Below are positions 23,950 through 36,640 of a stretch of DNA of 64,000 nucleotides, piece after piece. Positions within the stretch are counted from its first letter, which is position 1, and each line of letters starts with the position of its first letter. The translations under genes and the position numbers were made by a program. The DNA is from Chlorocebus sabaeus (taxonomy: Eukaryota > Chordata > Mammalia > Primates > Cercopithecidae). The stretch lies in the NCBI RefSeq assembly GCF_047675955.1, contig NC_132911.1, positions 71,457,133 to 71,521,132 of the forward strand. The letters are read 5' to 3'. A model generated the notes under the pieces. The model did not search any database. It had not been told where the DNA came from and saw nothing but the letters and a program-made list of their open reading frames with translations.

Positions 23950-26640
23950 GATTGATCAAATCTAGCCTCTCTTTCTACAAATAGGCAAAAACATAAAAGT
24001 TTACAGCTCAAAAGTGAAGACAAAGGACAGCAATCTGAGCAAATGGGGAATTAGATTTCACAGCTGGGACAGTTACAGTTAGTACAGTCAGTGATAAGTG
24101 AAGGAATGTTGCAATAATACACAAGAGCAAAGTGCTATTAAAAAAAGCAGCTCAGAGAAAAATGGGGTTCTTAGGGATGAAAACATTACTGAAATAAAAA
24201 CTACACTGGAAAAAGCGGTAGAATGGATATTACTAAAAAATATTTGCAAAGTGGAAAAACCCTTGTAACATTCTCATTGAATGTAAAACCCTAAGACAAA
24301 ATGATGGAAATTAGAGAAGATTGCAACAGCAATCAAGGACATGATCTAGAATATTCAACATCTATATAGTGTGAGATGTGGAAAAGAACAGAAAGGATGA
24401 AGAATAATTAACAACAACAACAAAGAAAATATTTCTAGAACGATGAAAAGGCATTAAAAAAACCCTGCTACTCCTGATTTAAAAAACAAGTTAAATTCAT
24501 ACCCATGCACACACAGTCATGTATGTACAAAAGATAAACGTATCTTTTAATAAACTACAAACAAGAAAACTTAATTTGATAAAGAGTATCCTCCAAAAAA
24601 AAAAGCAATCATCAAATTTAATGGTGAAATATAGCAATAATGTTTAAAAAAAAAAAAAAGAAGATCCTTGCCATCATTAACACTATTCATCATTTTCTGG
24701 AGGTTCTAGCCAATGTAATGTAACAGAAAAAAAACAAACAAAAATAAGGTATAAATGCTGTAAAGGAAGAGACAAAGACAAAAATATCATTATTCACTTA
24801 GAAAAAATAGCCAAATGAAAAACTTTTAGAAATAATACGAGTTCAGAAGGTGACCAAGTAGGAGATAAATATGGAAAAACAAGAATTTTTCTATATTCCA
24901 ATTAAAATAGGTAATACAGAAGAAAGGAATCAACCAAAATATTATCAAAACTAAACCAAAAATATAGAAATAATTTAACAAAAAATGTGCAAGAGCCAAA
25001 GGAAGAAAACAATAAAACTTTCCTGAATGATATGAAAGACATGACTAAATGAACTTTTCATGTTTCTGGAGGAAAAGACTCGATATTGTTGCAAAGAAGA
25101 TATTATCTTCCCAAGTTAATTTATAAGCACATTACAATTTGAATTACTAAGCTTTAATTTTTGAACTTAATAAAGTGGTTCTAAAGTTCACCTAGAAAAT
25201 ACATTTAATAGATATTTTTAAAATTGATACCACAGAATACAAAAATTAAAAACTAAAGAAAAAAATTGAAGAGGGAGGCCTTGCACTATAAAAATCAAAA
25301 TACACTATAAAGCCAAACTATTTTATATAATTCAACACTGGTTAGGAACAGACAAGTGGCTCATTACAACCGTACAGAAAACTCAAAAAACAGAACCATT
25401 TAGGATAAAATTTTCATTTCAAATTAATTGAGAAATGATTATTTCCATAGGTTATAATTAGCTATACAATTTCACACCACACAGAAAAATAAATCTGAGA
25501 TGAATTAAAGAGCTAAAGTCAAAAAATAAAAACAAAGTATTGGTATTGTAGTGTATTTTATAATCTTAGGGTGGTAAAATCCATTTTAAGCAAGACAAAA
25601 ACAGAAACCACAAATAAAAAGATAATCTTAAAAAATTTTTTTTGTGGTCAGGTATGTGCAGTGGCTCATGCCTGTAATCCCAGCACTCTGGGAGGCCAAG
25701 GCGGGTGGATCACAAAGTCAGGAGTTCAAGACCAGCCTGGCCAACATGGTGAAACCCCGTCTCTACTAAAAAAAAATACAAAAATTGGCCAGGCATGGTG
25801 GTGTGCACCTGTAATCCCAGCTACTCGGGAGGCTGAGGCAGGAGAACTGCTTGAACCTGAGAGGCAGAGGTTGCAGTGAGCCAAGATCTTGCCATTGCAC
25901 TCCAGCCTGGACGATACAGCAAGATTCCATCTCAAAAACAAAAAACAGAAAAAAGAAAAAGAAACTAATATAAGCAAAGGTTCAAACAAAACAAAGACCA
26001 AGTAGAAAAAATATTTACAATACACTGAACAAGGAATAATTTCTTAGTACGAAGAACTCTTGAAAATAAGAACAAAAGAAAGAAAAGGAAAAATATGCGA
26101 AAGACAAGAATAGTAATTCAAAAAAGGATAACTAGTCCAATGATGTTCGGTTGAAATATACAAAATTGCCAATGTTTGACCTATAAAAATAATTGCCGAT
26201 GTTTTGACCCTGCAAATAATCAAATGAAAATTAAAACAATACAATAAATACCATCATTACAGTGACATTACAGCACTATATACAAATTTTTAAATATTTA
26301 TACACCTTGATCAAGCTATTCCTTCTTTATAATTTATCCAAAAGCGCAAAAAGATGTCTATAGTAAGAATGTGTATCACAGCAATGTTTATAAAAAGCAA
26401 AAACCTGGAAATCATCTAAATCCTAGTATTAACAGCAGATTATTTAAATCAATTATGGTCCACTGATAGGATGAAATACAAATGGATGTGAATGGATATA
26501 GTTTAATATGTGAAAAAGGCAGATTATCAAACTGTAAGTACAGTATATTCCCATTTATCTTAAACATATATAATATATATGCAGGCATGTGTGAAAAAAT
26601 ATTTTAAAAATTATGTACAGCAAGACACACCATAATAAGA
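23950..26640 (+). repeat. Old L1M fragments
   Basis: LINE-1 ORF2-type and 3' text is readable from about 24,640 ('tttctggaggttctagccaatg') to 26,620 ('atgtttataaaaagcaaaaacctgg', 'gtgaaaaaggcagattatcaaactg'). The 23,950-24,480 part looks like the upstream L1M region but is less certain. It is interrupted by an Alu at 25,647. Completely decayed, no open frame. Antisense to ARFGEF1. Confidence 0.65.
25647..25963 (+). repeat. Alu (AluS-like)
   Basis: Plus Alu inside old L1M sequence, with an impure A/CA/GA tail. Confidence 0.93.
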
Positions 26641-27600
26641 TCAAAAGACTTGGGCAAACAATAAACTGAGAGAAAGTAGCTGTAAAATATATCACAGAAT
26701 CCTCATACATAAAAGATTCTTAAGGGGAAAAGGGTAAAAATCTGATGGAAAAATGAACAGAAGACATGAATAAATGACTCACTCAAAGATATACAAATGA
26801 TCCTACAGGTATGAAAAGACATCTAATTTCACTCATAGTCAGAGAAATGCACATTAAAACCAAACGGAGATACATTTCTCACCTATCAGGTTGGTAAAAA
26901 CTCAAAATTTTTTAGTACTACCAGCTGTGGAGAAAAAGGCACTCTTACACATTAATGGTAAGAGCGCAAAATGGCACAACACCTATAAAGACGAATTTAG
27001 CAATAGCTAACAGATATTCATATTCATTTACCATTTGACCCAATAATCTCATTTCTAGGAATTTGCCCTGAAGATAAAATTCCATAAATATGAAACAATA
27101 CAGATGTACAAAGTTATTCACTGCAGCATTATTTGTAACAGCAAAACACTGGAAACCACCTAAGTACAACAGGGGGCTGGCTGAATAAACTATGATATAT
27201 CTGCATAAGGTAGTACCATGCAGAAAGCCGAGACAGAAAAGAAGAAAATCTCTATCAACTGAAATAGAACTATTTCTAATATATGTTAGGTGAAAAAAAG
27301 CAACACACACATAGATGCAGTACTCTAACAAAAAATGTAAGAAAGGGAAATAAAAAATACTCCTTTGCTTACATCTCTTACATACAAGCAGACATGTACG
27401 CACAACCCCCTAAACTCCAGAGAAAAACTAAAAGCTAGTGAAAGTGATTACCCATAGAAGGAGGATCAGAGAAGGAAGGAGCTGATGGAGTTCTCCAAGT
27501 AAGCATTTTATGTAATTTTGACTTTGAATCATGTAAATATTCTTCATATTTTAAAAAATGAACCAATATAATAATACAAGTAACTTTTTCAAAATAGTAC
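26640..27600 (+). repeat. Second old L1M 3' fragment
   Basis: Repeats the same L1 segment order again ('agagaaatgcacattaaaacc', 'gtggagaaaaaggcactctt', 'cattatttgtaacagcaaaa'), so it is a separate copy from the preceding one. It ends in the 'gaaaatg'-type 3' UTR near 27,560. Confidence 0.75.
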
Positions 27601-27879
27601 TCTCACTCATCTTTAGTAGGATATATTTAAGGATACATATAATTACAGAGAAATCTTGAACTTTATAGGTTTGCTGGTGGTAATGGCATCCTGTTAAGAA
27701 TCTGGATTTTCACTGTAAGAAACAGAAAATACAAATAGGAAGTACAGAAAGATGAGGAGAAACCTTGTGGCAATGGATGTGAAGTAGAACTACAAATAGG
27801 AACTTAAGACTAATTGTATATACATTTCCTTATCTCTATCCATTGGAAGGGCCTATAAGTAAGGACATCTCAGCAGCTA

Positions 27880-28185
27880 GCAACAAGAGCATCTTGTAAC
27901 CAATTCTTGGTTTCTAAGAATAACTGCCCACTAAAAAGGACAAAGACTCTTTGGAGAACTAGCTGATTCCAGGGCTGAGGAAAAGGGAAGTTGAAGGTGA
28001 ACCTGGAACATCTTTCTGTTCCAAACATAAAGGAAAAGCTCAAAGACTAATGGAATCACATCAAAAGAATGTGGTGTTAGCTTGAAGGGATTCCTACTGG
28101 CAGACAAAAAATAAAAATAACAATGATACAGGATTATAACACAAAAAATAATAAAAGAATTCATTAAGCCCATGGTATTATTTTT
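27880..28185 (+). repeat. L1M 3' UTR fragment
   Basis: 'gagaactagctgattccagggctgagg' and 'gtgaacctggaacatcttt' match text at 37,860-37,930 in this window, which is also L1M-like, supporting a shared repeat origin. Confidence 0.6.
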
Positions 28186-28329
28186 TAAAGGGGGGTGGGT
28201 GGGGCAGGGTGGAAGAGTTCTTCTCTATAGAAAAATGTCAATGAATGTTAAGAATTAGAAAATTGCTATATTGCAACCCAATATCTGAGTAAGGCAAGGA
28301 TCATCAAATGGGTGCTAAAACCACTGAGT

Positions 28330-28639
28330 GGGCCAGGTGTGTGGTTCACACCTGTAATCCCAGCACTCAGGGAGGCTGAGGTGGGAGAATCACTTGAGGT
28401 CAGGAGTTCAAGTGCAGCCCGGACAACAGAAGCAGGACCCCATCTCTACAAAAAAATACAAAAACTAGCTGGGCATGGTGGTGTGTAACTGTAGACTCAG
28501 CTACTCAGGAGACCAAGACAGGAGGACTGCTTGAGCCCAAGAGGTCGAGGGTGTAGTAAGTCAAGACCGTACCACTACACCCCAGCCTGGGTGACAGAGC
28601 AAGACCTCATCTTGGGGGGAAAACAAACAAACAAACAAA
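28330..28639 (+). repeat. Alu (AluJ-like)
   Basis: Diverged plus Alu with an (AAAC)n tail. Confidence 0.9.
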
Positions 28640-28659
28640 ATACTGGGTGAATAAATTTT

Positions 28660-29485
28660 CATATGGTCTCAAAGTATCCAAGTATCACCTCAGATTAGCT
28701 ATTAATCACAAAATGAAAAAGTTCCTTTACAGATAGCTGATAATTACCATCTTAACCAAATGATCCAACACTACCACCAACAGGGGGGTAACCTGTCATT
28801 ATGTACCAATTTATATGATGTAATATTAAGTACTAATATCACCTATGCAGTATTTTTGCCAAATATGCTTAATCTAATCATGTAGATGACAATCTCAATC
28901 TACTCATACAGGATGGTAAAGAAACCATCCAATAAATCCAAAATTTGAAATATTCTACAAGGCAAAAGATTCTTCAAAAAAGTAAATGTCATGAAAGTTG
29001 GGGAGAAAAATCAAGAAGACTCGTTCTAAACTAAAGAGACAGATAAGCAAATGAGAGTGTACCCAGGTTGAGTTCTGGATTTAGAAAAGAAAAGAAAGGA
29101 TATAAGGGACACATTTTGAGAAAACTTGGAACATTGAAAAATATACGTATATTAGATATTCTTGAAATCACGTTAATTTCCCTAGGTATGAAAATGGAAT
29201 TGTGCTTATGTATGAGAATGCTCTTATTTGGAGAAAATATATGCTGTGAGGTATTTAGGGGTGAAATGTCATGATGTATACAACCGATTTTCAAATGGTT
29301 CAGCAAAGACACATACATTATGTATATGTGTATTTAAAGATACATAAAGCAAACATAGCAAAATCGTTCACCATCAGTGAATTCAGATAAAGGACAGGTG
29401 TTTCCTGTACCTTTTTTTGAACTTTTCTCTGGGTTTAACGTTTTTCCTAAGTAAAAGGTTGCAGAAAAATGAAAACTTTCACTTC
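28660..29485 (+). repeat. L1M 3' UTR continuation
   Basis: 'tttggagaaaatatatgctg', 'aaatggttcagcaaagacac' and the end 'ttttctctgggtttaacg' are the usual old L1 3' UTR phrases. It probably continues the 27,880 piece across the Alu. Confidence 0.65.
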
Positions 29486-29494
29486 AGACTCTGT

Positions 29495-29735
29495 ATCCTG
29501 TTAGGTGCTGGTGAATTTTTTTTAATAAACGGCCAGATGACAAACATTTTAGGCTTTAGAGGTCATACAATCTCTACTGGAACTATTCAACTTTACCTAT
29601 GTAGTGCAACAGAAGACCTCTCTATAGGCAGTATGAAAACAAATAAGCATGGCTGTGTCACAGTATTACTTTACATACAAAAATAGGTAGCAGGTTGAAT
29701 TTGGCCCACAGGCCATAACGTGCCAACTCCTTAAC
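29495..29735. mobile_element. hAT-type MITE
   Basis: 'aaacggccagatgacaaacattttaggcttt' style start and 'gaatttggcccacaggccat' end match a common hAT (Charlie-type) non-autonomous element. I do not assign the exact name. Confidence 0.65.
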
Positions 29736-30194
29736 TATACATGTTTAAACAATGCAGGGGCATGTACTGCTACTTTTTCTTCTCTATTTTTTTTTATTTT
29801 TTAAACATATATTTTAAATTCATATGCTTCAAATCATGGTCTCTTCTTTAGTCTCTACCATTTCCCACTTGGTAGTCTCATGGCTTCACTATTAATTTTA
29901 ACAGAATGACTCCCATCTATAGCACCTGCCTTGACAACTCTTGAGCCAGAGTTTTATTTTCCATTATGTATTTCATAATCATTTCCACACGGATGGCCAA
30001 CCTGAAGGTCAAATTCAGTATACCAAAAGTAAATAAGTGCCTTTTTTCCCAAGTGACTTATCTTCCAAGATGATTCAATTCTACCAATAGTATCACCATC
30101 CACCTATCCATTTTGGCTCAAAAACTGAAACACTACCTGTGCAGAAAAGAGGTAACATAGCAGGCCAGAGACTGCCTATCCTTAGAAAGGCCTA

Positions 30195-30640
30195 CTTGCA
30201 AGACTGGCCTTTGGCTGGCACCTGGAAACTTATATTTTGGGAGGGATCCCACTATTCCCAAAACTGATAAAAGTGGTTATGTCTAAACTGTACAAACAGT
30301 GTAATTTATGCTGAACACTAACCTTCCTTCTGGTAGCCTGGAATTTTGGTACATGCTAGGTGCCTACATAACAGCCCCCAATAAAAACCTTGGGCCCTGA
30401 GTTTCTAATGAGCTTCCCTGGTAGACAACACTTCACAATTTGAATTAAGAGCATCCTGCATGGCTTCACCGAGAGAAGACATCTGGAGTAGGTACCTGAT
30501 TTTCTCCAGGCTTCATCCCATTTACCTCTTCCTATTGATGATTCTGTTTTGTACTTTTTCACTAATAAATCATGCAGTGAGTACAACTACACGCTGGGTC
30601 CTGTGACAGCTTCCAGTGAAATCACCAAACCCTGGGGTAA
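30195..30640 (+). repeat. Solo LTR-like block of an ancient endogenous retrovirus
   Basis: Contains 'cccccaataaaaacc' (polyadenylation-signal type), 'gagcttccctggtagacaac' and 'tactttttcactaataaatc' in the order seen in several old ERV LTRs. It resembles the block at 58,199-59,216 in layout. No internal coding region is attached. Family not named. Confidence 0.5.
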
Positions 30641-30659
30641 TCCTGAGGGCCTCTGACAC

Positions 30660-30985
30660 ATTTTATTTTCTCTTCTTTACCTACTTAATCAGTTACAAAG
30701 TCTTCTTGATTCAATATCCATTATACCACTTATCCATATTTTTGTCTCCATTTCCACGGTTTCTGTCCTATCCAGGCTTTGATTACTGTGCTGGTCTCCT
30801 ACTGGGAATTCCTATTTCCAGACATTGTTTCTTAAAGGATAGTTCTGGTCATTTCATTTCTCAGTGCTAAAATCTTCCATATTAACCCATTTGTTCTAGA
30901 ATCAAGGCCAAAATCCTAAATGTGGAATTTATAACTTTCCATTGGTTGGCTCCAAACGTTTTAATTTTGCCCTTTATATTCTACA
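30660..30985 (+). repeat. L2 fragment
   Basis: Pyrimidine-rich L2 text: 'gctggtctcctactggga', 'atagttctggtcatttcatt', 'aatcaaggccaaaatcc'. It lies 72 bp before exon 7's donor. Confidence 0.55.
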
Positions 30986-31056
30986 CATTACAAAGTCTCC
31001 ACAGTCAGATGAAATCCCATAGACAGAATAAAATAATTTTGAATGAAGTATACTAC

Positions 31057-31167
31057 CTCCAACAACAATGTTCACCATTTCTTCTACAATGTTCTGTACA
31101 ATGTCTTGTGGCTTTTCCTCACAATCATGGTTTTCTCCATCATATAACATGTCATTTTTAGATAATG
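31057..31167 (-). CDS. ARFGEF1: ARFGEF1 exon 7: linker
   Basis: 111 nt; it completes Thr306, encodes residues 307-342 and gives one base of Asp343: LSKNDMLYDGENHDCEEKPQ, DIVQNIVEEMVNIVVG. The exon length is divisible by three with matched phases, so skipping it would keep the frame and delete 37 residues. Residues 311-312 read Asp-Met where I recall Glu-Val in human. Acceptor aaag (A-rich, pyrimidines further up), donor GGAG|gtagta. Confidence 0.95.
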
Positions 31168-31553
31168 CTTTAAAAGAAGAAAAATTCAACAGAACATTAT
31201 TTTAACTTTTTGGAAGCTTTTTACTAAACATTTACGATGAAAAACTCCCAAACCATGAGGAATAAAAGAAAAAAAATCAAATAAATGACATGAAATTAGA
31301 AGCAATTATATGTTAAACCTTCAAAATTTATACCAAAACTTAAATATTTTCCAAATTCAAGTCAATTTCAATAATGATTCATTTGACAAGCTATTACATT
31401 ATTACACTTAACTGAATTTTCTAGATTAGTCCTTTAAGAACCAAAACTTTAAAAAGCATTTTAAATGAAACATTTCTAACATGTCCTACAGATGCTTACT
31501 TATACTTGGTACACACATTACACTATCCCTTATCAAATATACTGAATGTAATT

Positions 31554-31859
31554 AGGCTGAGTATAGTGGCTCATGCCTGTAATCTCAGCAATTTGGGAGA
31601 CCAAGGTGGGTGGATCACCTGAGGTGGGGAGTTGGAGACCAGCCTGGCCAACATGGTGAAACCCCATCTCTACTAAAAATACAAAAATTAGCCGGGTGTG
31701 GTGGCACACGCCTGTAATCCCAGCTACTCAGGAGGCTGAGGCAGGAGAACTGCTTGAACTCAGGAGGTAGAGGCTAGAATGAGCTGAGATTGCACCACTG
31801 TACTCCAACCTGGGCGACAGAGCAAGACTCTGTCCCAAAAAAAAAAAAAAAAAAAAAAA
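31554..31859 (+). repeat. Alu (AluS-like)
   Basis: Full plus Alu with a pure A tail of about 22; antisense to the gene. Confidence 0.94.
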
Positions 31860-32374
31860 GGTAATTAAAGCTTGTTTTGATTACTTAGGCTCATCAATAG
31901 TAAATTAACATTGTACTCTATGGTGAGGTCCCTGAAGAAGCATCTGGGCCTTCCCCAGTACTTTCTGGCCCTTCCTATTTTTTCACCAACAGAATCTACA
32001 TATCTAATGCAAAACTAAATTTAAGAAGCTAAAAAAGAATTCATTGTCCAATTTAATGTAAAAAAAACAAACAAAAACAAAACCCCAACAGATAACTGCC
32101 AATCGAACTTCTGAACAGCGTAAGAGAAACTGATGAAATCTGATGTTCTGGATAGCTTGCACAGTCTATTGCAGAGAAAAACAGTAATTCCACTGGGCTT
32201 TTTAAAATGTTGAAAATACGTCAAAGCAGCTCAACTATCACTTTAGAATGCTTTGGGATTCAAAACGCTGTCTTGAGCTACCGTCCTACACCAAAGGGCA
32301 TCAGACAGCATATTAGCTGGTGGTGCTGCAGTTTCAACTTCTTGAACCTTCCCACTACCATAAAGGACCACTAC

Positions 32375-32680
32375 AGCTGAGCACAGGGGTCACACCTGTA
32401 ATCCCAGCACTTTGGGAGGCTGGGTGGATCACTTGAGCCCAGGAGTTCAAGACCAGCCTGGGCAACACATTGACACCCAGTTACTACAAAAAATATTAAA
32501 TATTAGCTGGGTATGGTGACATCTGCCTATAGTCTTAGCTACTTGGCAGGCTGAGACAGGAGGATCGCTTGCACCCGGGAAGCATGCAATGACCCATGAT
32601 TGTGTCACTGCATTTCAGTCTGGGTGACAGAGCAAGCCCCTGTATCCAAAAGAAAAAAAAAAAAGGAAAAAAGGGGGAAA
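32375..32680 (+). repeat. AluJ
   Basis: Diverged Alu with a 13-bp perfect target duplication 'aaaggaccactac' (32,362-32,374 and 32,681-32,693). Such a clean duplication is unusual for so diverged a copy. Confidence 0.92.
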
Positions 32681-33064
32681 AAAGGACCACTACTTATAAT
32701 AGTGGCTTCTAGGTGCCTGTCCTCCCTATAATTTCACTTTTGCTAATTTACTGTCCGTAGTATCCTAAAAATACTGAAAGGAAAAGAGAAAACCAGATAA
32801 ATATGCAAGTAAATGAGCAACCTTATTTTATAAAATATCCAAATAAAAATAGCATTTGGAGACTTCTGTGAATAAAAACATAAATGTCTTGAAAGTGCCA
32901 TTCTTGTTTTATTTCCACGCTCTAGTTGGCTAAAATTACCTCAAGTCTGAAAACTCGAGTTTCAAAGTAACTAAATATACATAACCACTATCTAAAAATG
33001 TACAAAATGACTAGTGAAGAGTCAGTTTTCACATAAGTATCTGAAAGAAATAGAACAGAATAAT

Positions 33065-33165
33065 AGTGACTAATACTTGTTACATGTAGGAAGTGCTTAG
33101 AAGTTAACTACTATGTCCAAAGTCATGCAGCTGGTAAGTGACAGAGATGTGCTCCAAAAACGCAC
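33065..33165 (+). repeat. MIR fragment
   Basis: 'actactatgtccaaagtcatgcagctgg' and 'taagtgacagagatg' correspond to the MIR 3' part. Confidence 0.65.
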
Positions 33166-33259
33166 TCTGAACCAATGGCTGTCAAGCAGAATTTTCATTT
33201 ATATCAGTTATTGGGGAAAAAACATCTTTAGAGCCAAAATAATCATGACAATCCCACAG

Positions 33260-33635
33260 GAAACTATGTCTTTCTAACTCTGTATTCTACAAGGCATCTA
33301 CAGCGGTACCTCATACACAGCAGATGCTCCCATTCCTTGGGTCTTAGTTCATGTTGTTTCCTTGGATGGAAAATTTCCTACCCCCATCTATCAAGATTCA
33401 ACTAAAATATCATTACTTTCCTACAAAGAAATTTCCTAACTCTTCTCAGCAGAATTACTTCGTGCATGGCATTTTTAGGACACCTATCACATATTATACC
33501 TCATTTATGCTCGACTTCCAGGTATGCTAAGATCACACTAAAAGCAGTGGCTGTATCTCCATCATCTTTTTAACCTCAAGTCCTGGCATGGTGCCTAAGA
33601 CACAGTATGCTCAGTGAAGGTTTGCTAAATACACA
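33260..33635 (+). repeat. L2 3' end
   Basis: Order of phrases 'gattcaactaaaatatca', 'tttcctaactcttctc', 'tggcatggtgcctaagaca' and 'cagtgaaggtttgctaaat' fits the L2 3' end. Confidence 0.7.
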
Positions 33636-34809
33636 GATAAACAAAATAAAAAAGTCCCAGCTTTATTAGAGATTAGCCCTTTGAATCTGCCCATTTATAA
33701 GCTCACTGTGAAAGCAGGGGAAATTTTGGCAATGGTAGGCTAGACAAATGTAAATCATTTAAGTGGTAGGGATTCACTATTAGATTCAGTACTGTGAATG
33801 CTTAGCTTATCAAAGTCATCCTTTTTAAAACAAATAGTGAAGTACTATTTTTAAATGCATGCCTCTCAGAAAACGGGGTAAAATGTAAAAAGGCAAGTAT
33901 TCATGCCACTAGTAAGTTTTGGAAAAGGCATGGTTTAAAAAAAAAAAAAAAAAGAGTTGAAAACATATTATAGAAGTCCTTCCTCAAAGTAAAAACACAG
34001 ACTTCAGATAAACTGTAACTGACTCCTAACATGCTAGTTCTAGACAATCACACTGGAGAGGCAACAGAATTCTTATCATTTAAAAATGACATCAAGCTAA
34101 GGAAGGGCAAAGGGAACAACACAAATTCTCTGGTAGTTTCACAGAACAGCTGAAGCTGAAAATAACATTTAGGAAAACAATAACTTCATGGGATTATTTT
34201 TACAGAGAAACAAATTTGTAAGCTAAATATAATTTTTATAATCTTATAAGCATTTTCTTATAAATATACACTTAAAAAATCAGAGAACATCTCAATTTTA
34301 GTGATTACTATGCATCATGATTTTAAAAACAAAAATTTTTGTCTATCAGTTGGTTACTCAAAAACTTTTTTATGTTTAATTTCAGTACTTTTTATGACCA
34401 TAATCATATTTTTAAAACTGGTAATGATTTTTTAAAATTTTCAGTCATATTCCAGAAAACTTTACTAGGTCACTTGTTTGCTATGAAACCAATCGTAAGA
34501 AAACTGAAATTCCTATATAACATTCAATGGACATTTATGACCCTCTTTAGAAATATATCTGAGCTCCAAAGGAAATCTATAAATCATACTGCTCATGAGA
34601 TGCTAATAAATGCAAAGTATCATTCATAGATACCTTGTAGGGTAGAGTCAAATTAACTTTACCACCTACAATGAGGAAAGTCCACAATTACCACAATGTG
34701 TATGACAGACATTAAATCATATTATCCTTTCAACATTTCTTCATCAAAACTCTCATTCCTACACATTTCCCTTAACATACACCCCAAACCCCCTTTTCAA
34801 GAAGATTAC

Positions 34810-35086
34810 TTTCAGCTGCAGTTGCCTGATCAGCTTCAGTCTGTTCATTTTCTGCACTGGAAATATCAGATCCATTTTCAGGTTCTGTGTCATCCTGAAG
34901 ACTTTTATCTACATCATTTGTATGGAGGTCAAGGTCCCTTTCGTGTTCTTGGGATATGTGATCAACAGTCTGAGGTGGCAAATATCTAAGTTGAGGTGAT
35001 TCAGGCTCATGATGGCTTACTGGAGACTGTAACAGATGCTGCTGCTGCCGATGCCTTTCTTTTTCCATTTGTTTTGCTTCCTGTAA
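34810..35086 (-). CDS. ARFGEF1: ARFGEF1 exon 6: end of DCB and start of acidic linker
   Basis: 277 nt, residues 214-305 plus one base of Thr306: LQEAKQMEKERHRQQQHLLQ, SPVSHHEPESPQLRYLPPQT, LDLHTNDVDKSLQDDTEPEN, then DISSAENEQTEADQATAAE. It starts with a charged helix at the end of the DCB domain and passes into a disordered acidic linker. It reads QQQ at 227-229 and Arg at 263; I recall QHH and Gly in human. Acceptor tccag, donor GAAA|gtaatc. Confidence 0.95.
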
Positions 35087-35339
35087 CTGGAAATAAATAA
35101 AATTTCCAGTATTAGTAAAATAAGCTGTTTAAAATTTGGAAGGATAATGTTACCTCCAACAATCCTTTCTATAAAGTGCCATTCTCTCTATGCTTGGAAA
35201 TTGAAGTTTATCAGAAATGGAGAAGATAAACTATACTAAAAACAATGAACAATGTTTACTTCTTAGGTGGCTAGAAATCAGCACATAAGAACAGAGATGA
35301 AAGACTTTCACTATAAAGCATTTTCACTGCATTTCATAT

Positions 35340-35560
35340 TTGTGTGAAACACACACACATTCACTTTTGCTTATACATACAGAATGAAAGTCTATAAAAA
35401 TACATAAGAAGCTAGTAGTAACGGTTACCTATAGAGGGTCGAGATTAGGAAATAATAAAACGGGAAACCAGAGTGGGAGGGAACTTGTCAGTGTTTATCC
35501 TTCTGGAGCATGTTCTTACGTCACCTTGTCAAATATCTTTTAATAAAAAAATATTAAAAT
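35340..35560 (+). repeat. Old L1M 3' UTR fragment
   Basis: 'taacggttacctatagaggg' and 'gtgggagggaacttgtcagtg' match the common 'ggttgcctatgggag..gggagggagact' L1M 3' text. Confidence 0.55.
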
Positions 35561-36229
35561 TATATTTAATAGAATTACAATGAAGGCTTAAATCACTCTA
35601 CCCAGTCATCTAATAATTATGAAAAACACTGTATCTACAAATGTCTGAATTTTATTTTAGAAAAACTGTCATTATTATGTATATAATACTATCTGCAAAA
35701 CTGGCTCATAAAATGTTAAAAACATTAACAGCTGGGATCACAAGATTTCACTTTTTAGCACTTTATTGCTTTTCACACATCTCTTTTGGTCCTTAAGACC
35801 AGATAAGAATGAGTCTCACAGAATTCATTTCCACCAAGATAAATCTTATACAGTACCAAATATGAACAATTCACATTCTCCAGTAATATTCGAGGTTAGG
35901 TGGAAATGCCAGGATTATATGAATTTACAAAGTAAGTTTGAATTAAAAGATTTTAATAATAAAGTCTGACAAGATTTGCTTTTGTGGGGAGTTTTATTTT
36001 GTGGGGGAAGGGAAAAATTAAGGTTACCAGCAGTTAATATCAAAGAATTCAACGTCTAGCTTAGAAGATTTTAGCAAATGTGGAAGTTAAGTCATCTGTA
36101 TCCCATTTTCCCTTACTTTCTCTCCCTCTTTTCCACCTTTTCTATAATTATCCACAGCACAGAACTAAATACCCTTTGTAACACAATACATGTTCACAGC
36201 CTTTACCATAATTCAGTTCTATAGTTGTT

Positions 36230-36365
36230 TAAGGGAAACTCTTTGCCTCAAATGTTCGTAAGATCTTCAAAGGTAATAGTCAAGTCAGTTTTGCTCGTCA
36301 CTGTGTAAGTGAGACCTAGCACAGTGCCAGGAACATATAAGGAACTTAATAAAAGTCTGTTAACC
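36230..36365 (+). repeat. L2 3' end
   Basis: 'gagacctagcacagtgccagg' and 'aacttaataaaagtctgtt' are the L2 terminal phrases. Confidence 0.7.
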
Positions 36366-36449
36366 AAATCAAACCAATAAAACTTTGTTATTAAAAAGTG
36401 ACAAAAATATTTTATTTACGTCCTCCAAAAAAAGCAGCAAAACCACTGT

Positions 36450-36640
36450 TTGTGGCTGCAAAATATTAGAAATAAATTAATGCCACTACAGAGGAGAGTG
36501 ACTATATATAACAGACTATACTATATGCTAAAGTACTATACATCTATAAAAAAGAGGAAGGTCTTTAAGGACTGATATAAAATGCTTTCTAGGACATACT
36601 GTTCAATGATAGCAAAATACAAAAGAGAATGTATAGCATG
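36450..36640 (+). repeat. Old L1M 3' fragment
   Basis: 'aaaagaggaaggtctttaag' and 'acatactgttcaatgatagc' match L1M 3' text ('aaaagaggaagatctc', 'atattgttaagtg'). Confidence 0.55.

Larger units (their letters stand above)
20154..31056 (-). other. Intron 7 (10.9 kb), largest intron fully in the window
   Basis: Full of repeats: MIR fragments, three Alus around 21.3-22.2 kb, old L1M pieces from about 24.0 to 29.5 kb with two Alus, a hAT MITE, an LTR-like block and L2. 20,345-20,880 may hold a decayed hAT element (a weak hint only); 23,000-23,950 holds nothing I can assign. Confidence 0.75.
31168..34809 (-). other. Intron 6 (3.6 kb)
   Basis: Two plus-strand Alus, MIR and L2 fragments. 31,168-31,550, 31,860-32,360 and 33,640-34,800 have no recognised element; an A16 run lies near 33,938. 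Confidence 0.7.

Noticed and set aside
26945..27403. Open frame of 152 codons on minus
   Set aside because: It is the reverse of old L1M 3' sequence and has no L1 or gene meaning.
34810..35086. Assignment to the paralogue ARFGEF2 (BIG2)
   Set aside because: The linker wording in exons 6-8 is that of BIG1 as I know it, and numbering back from E793 fits BIG1 exactly.
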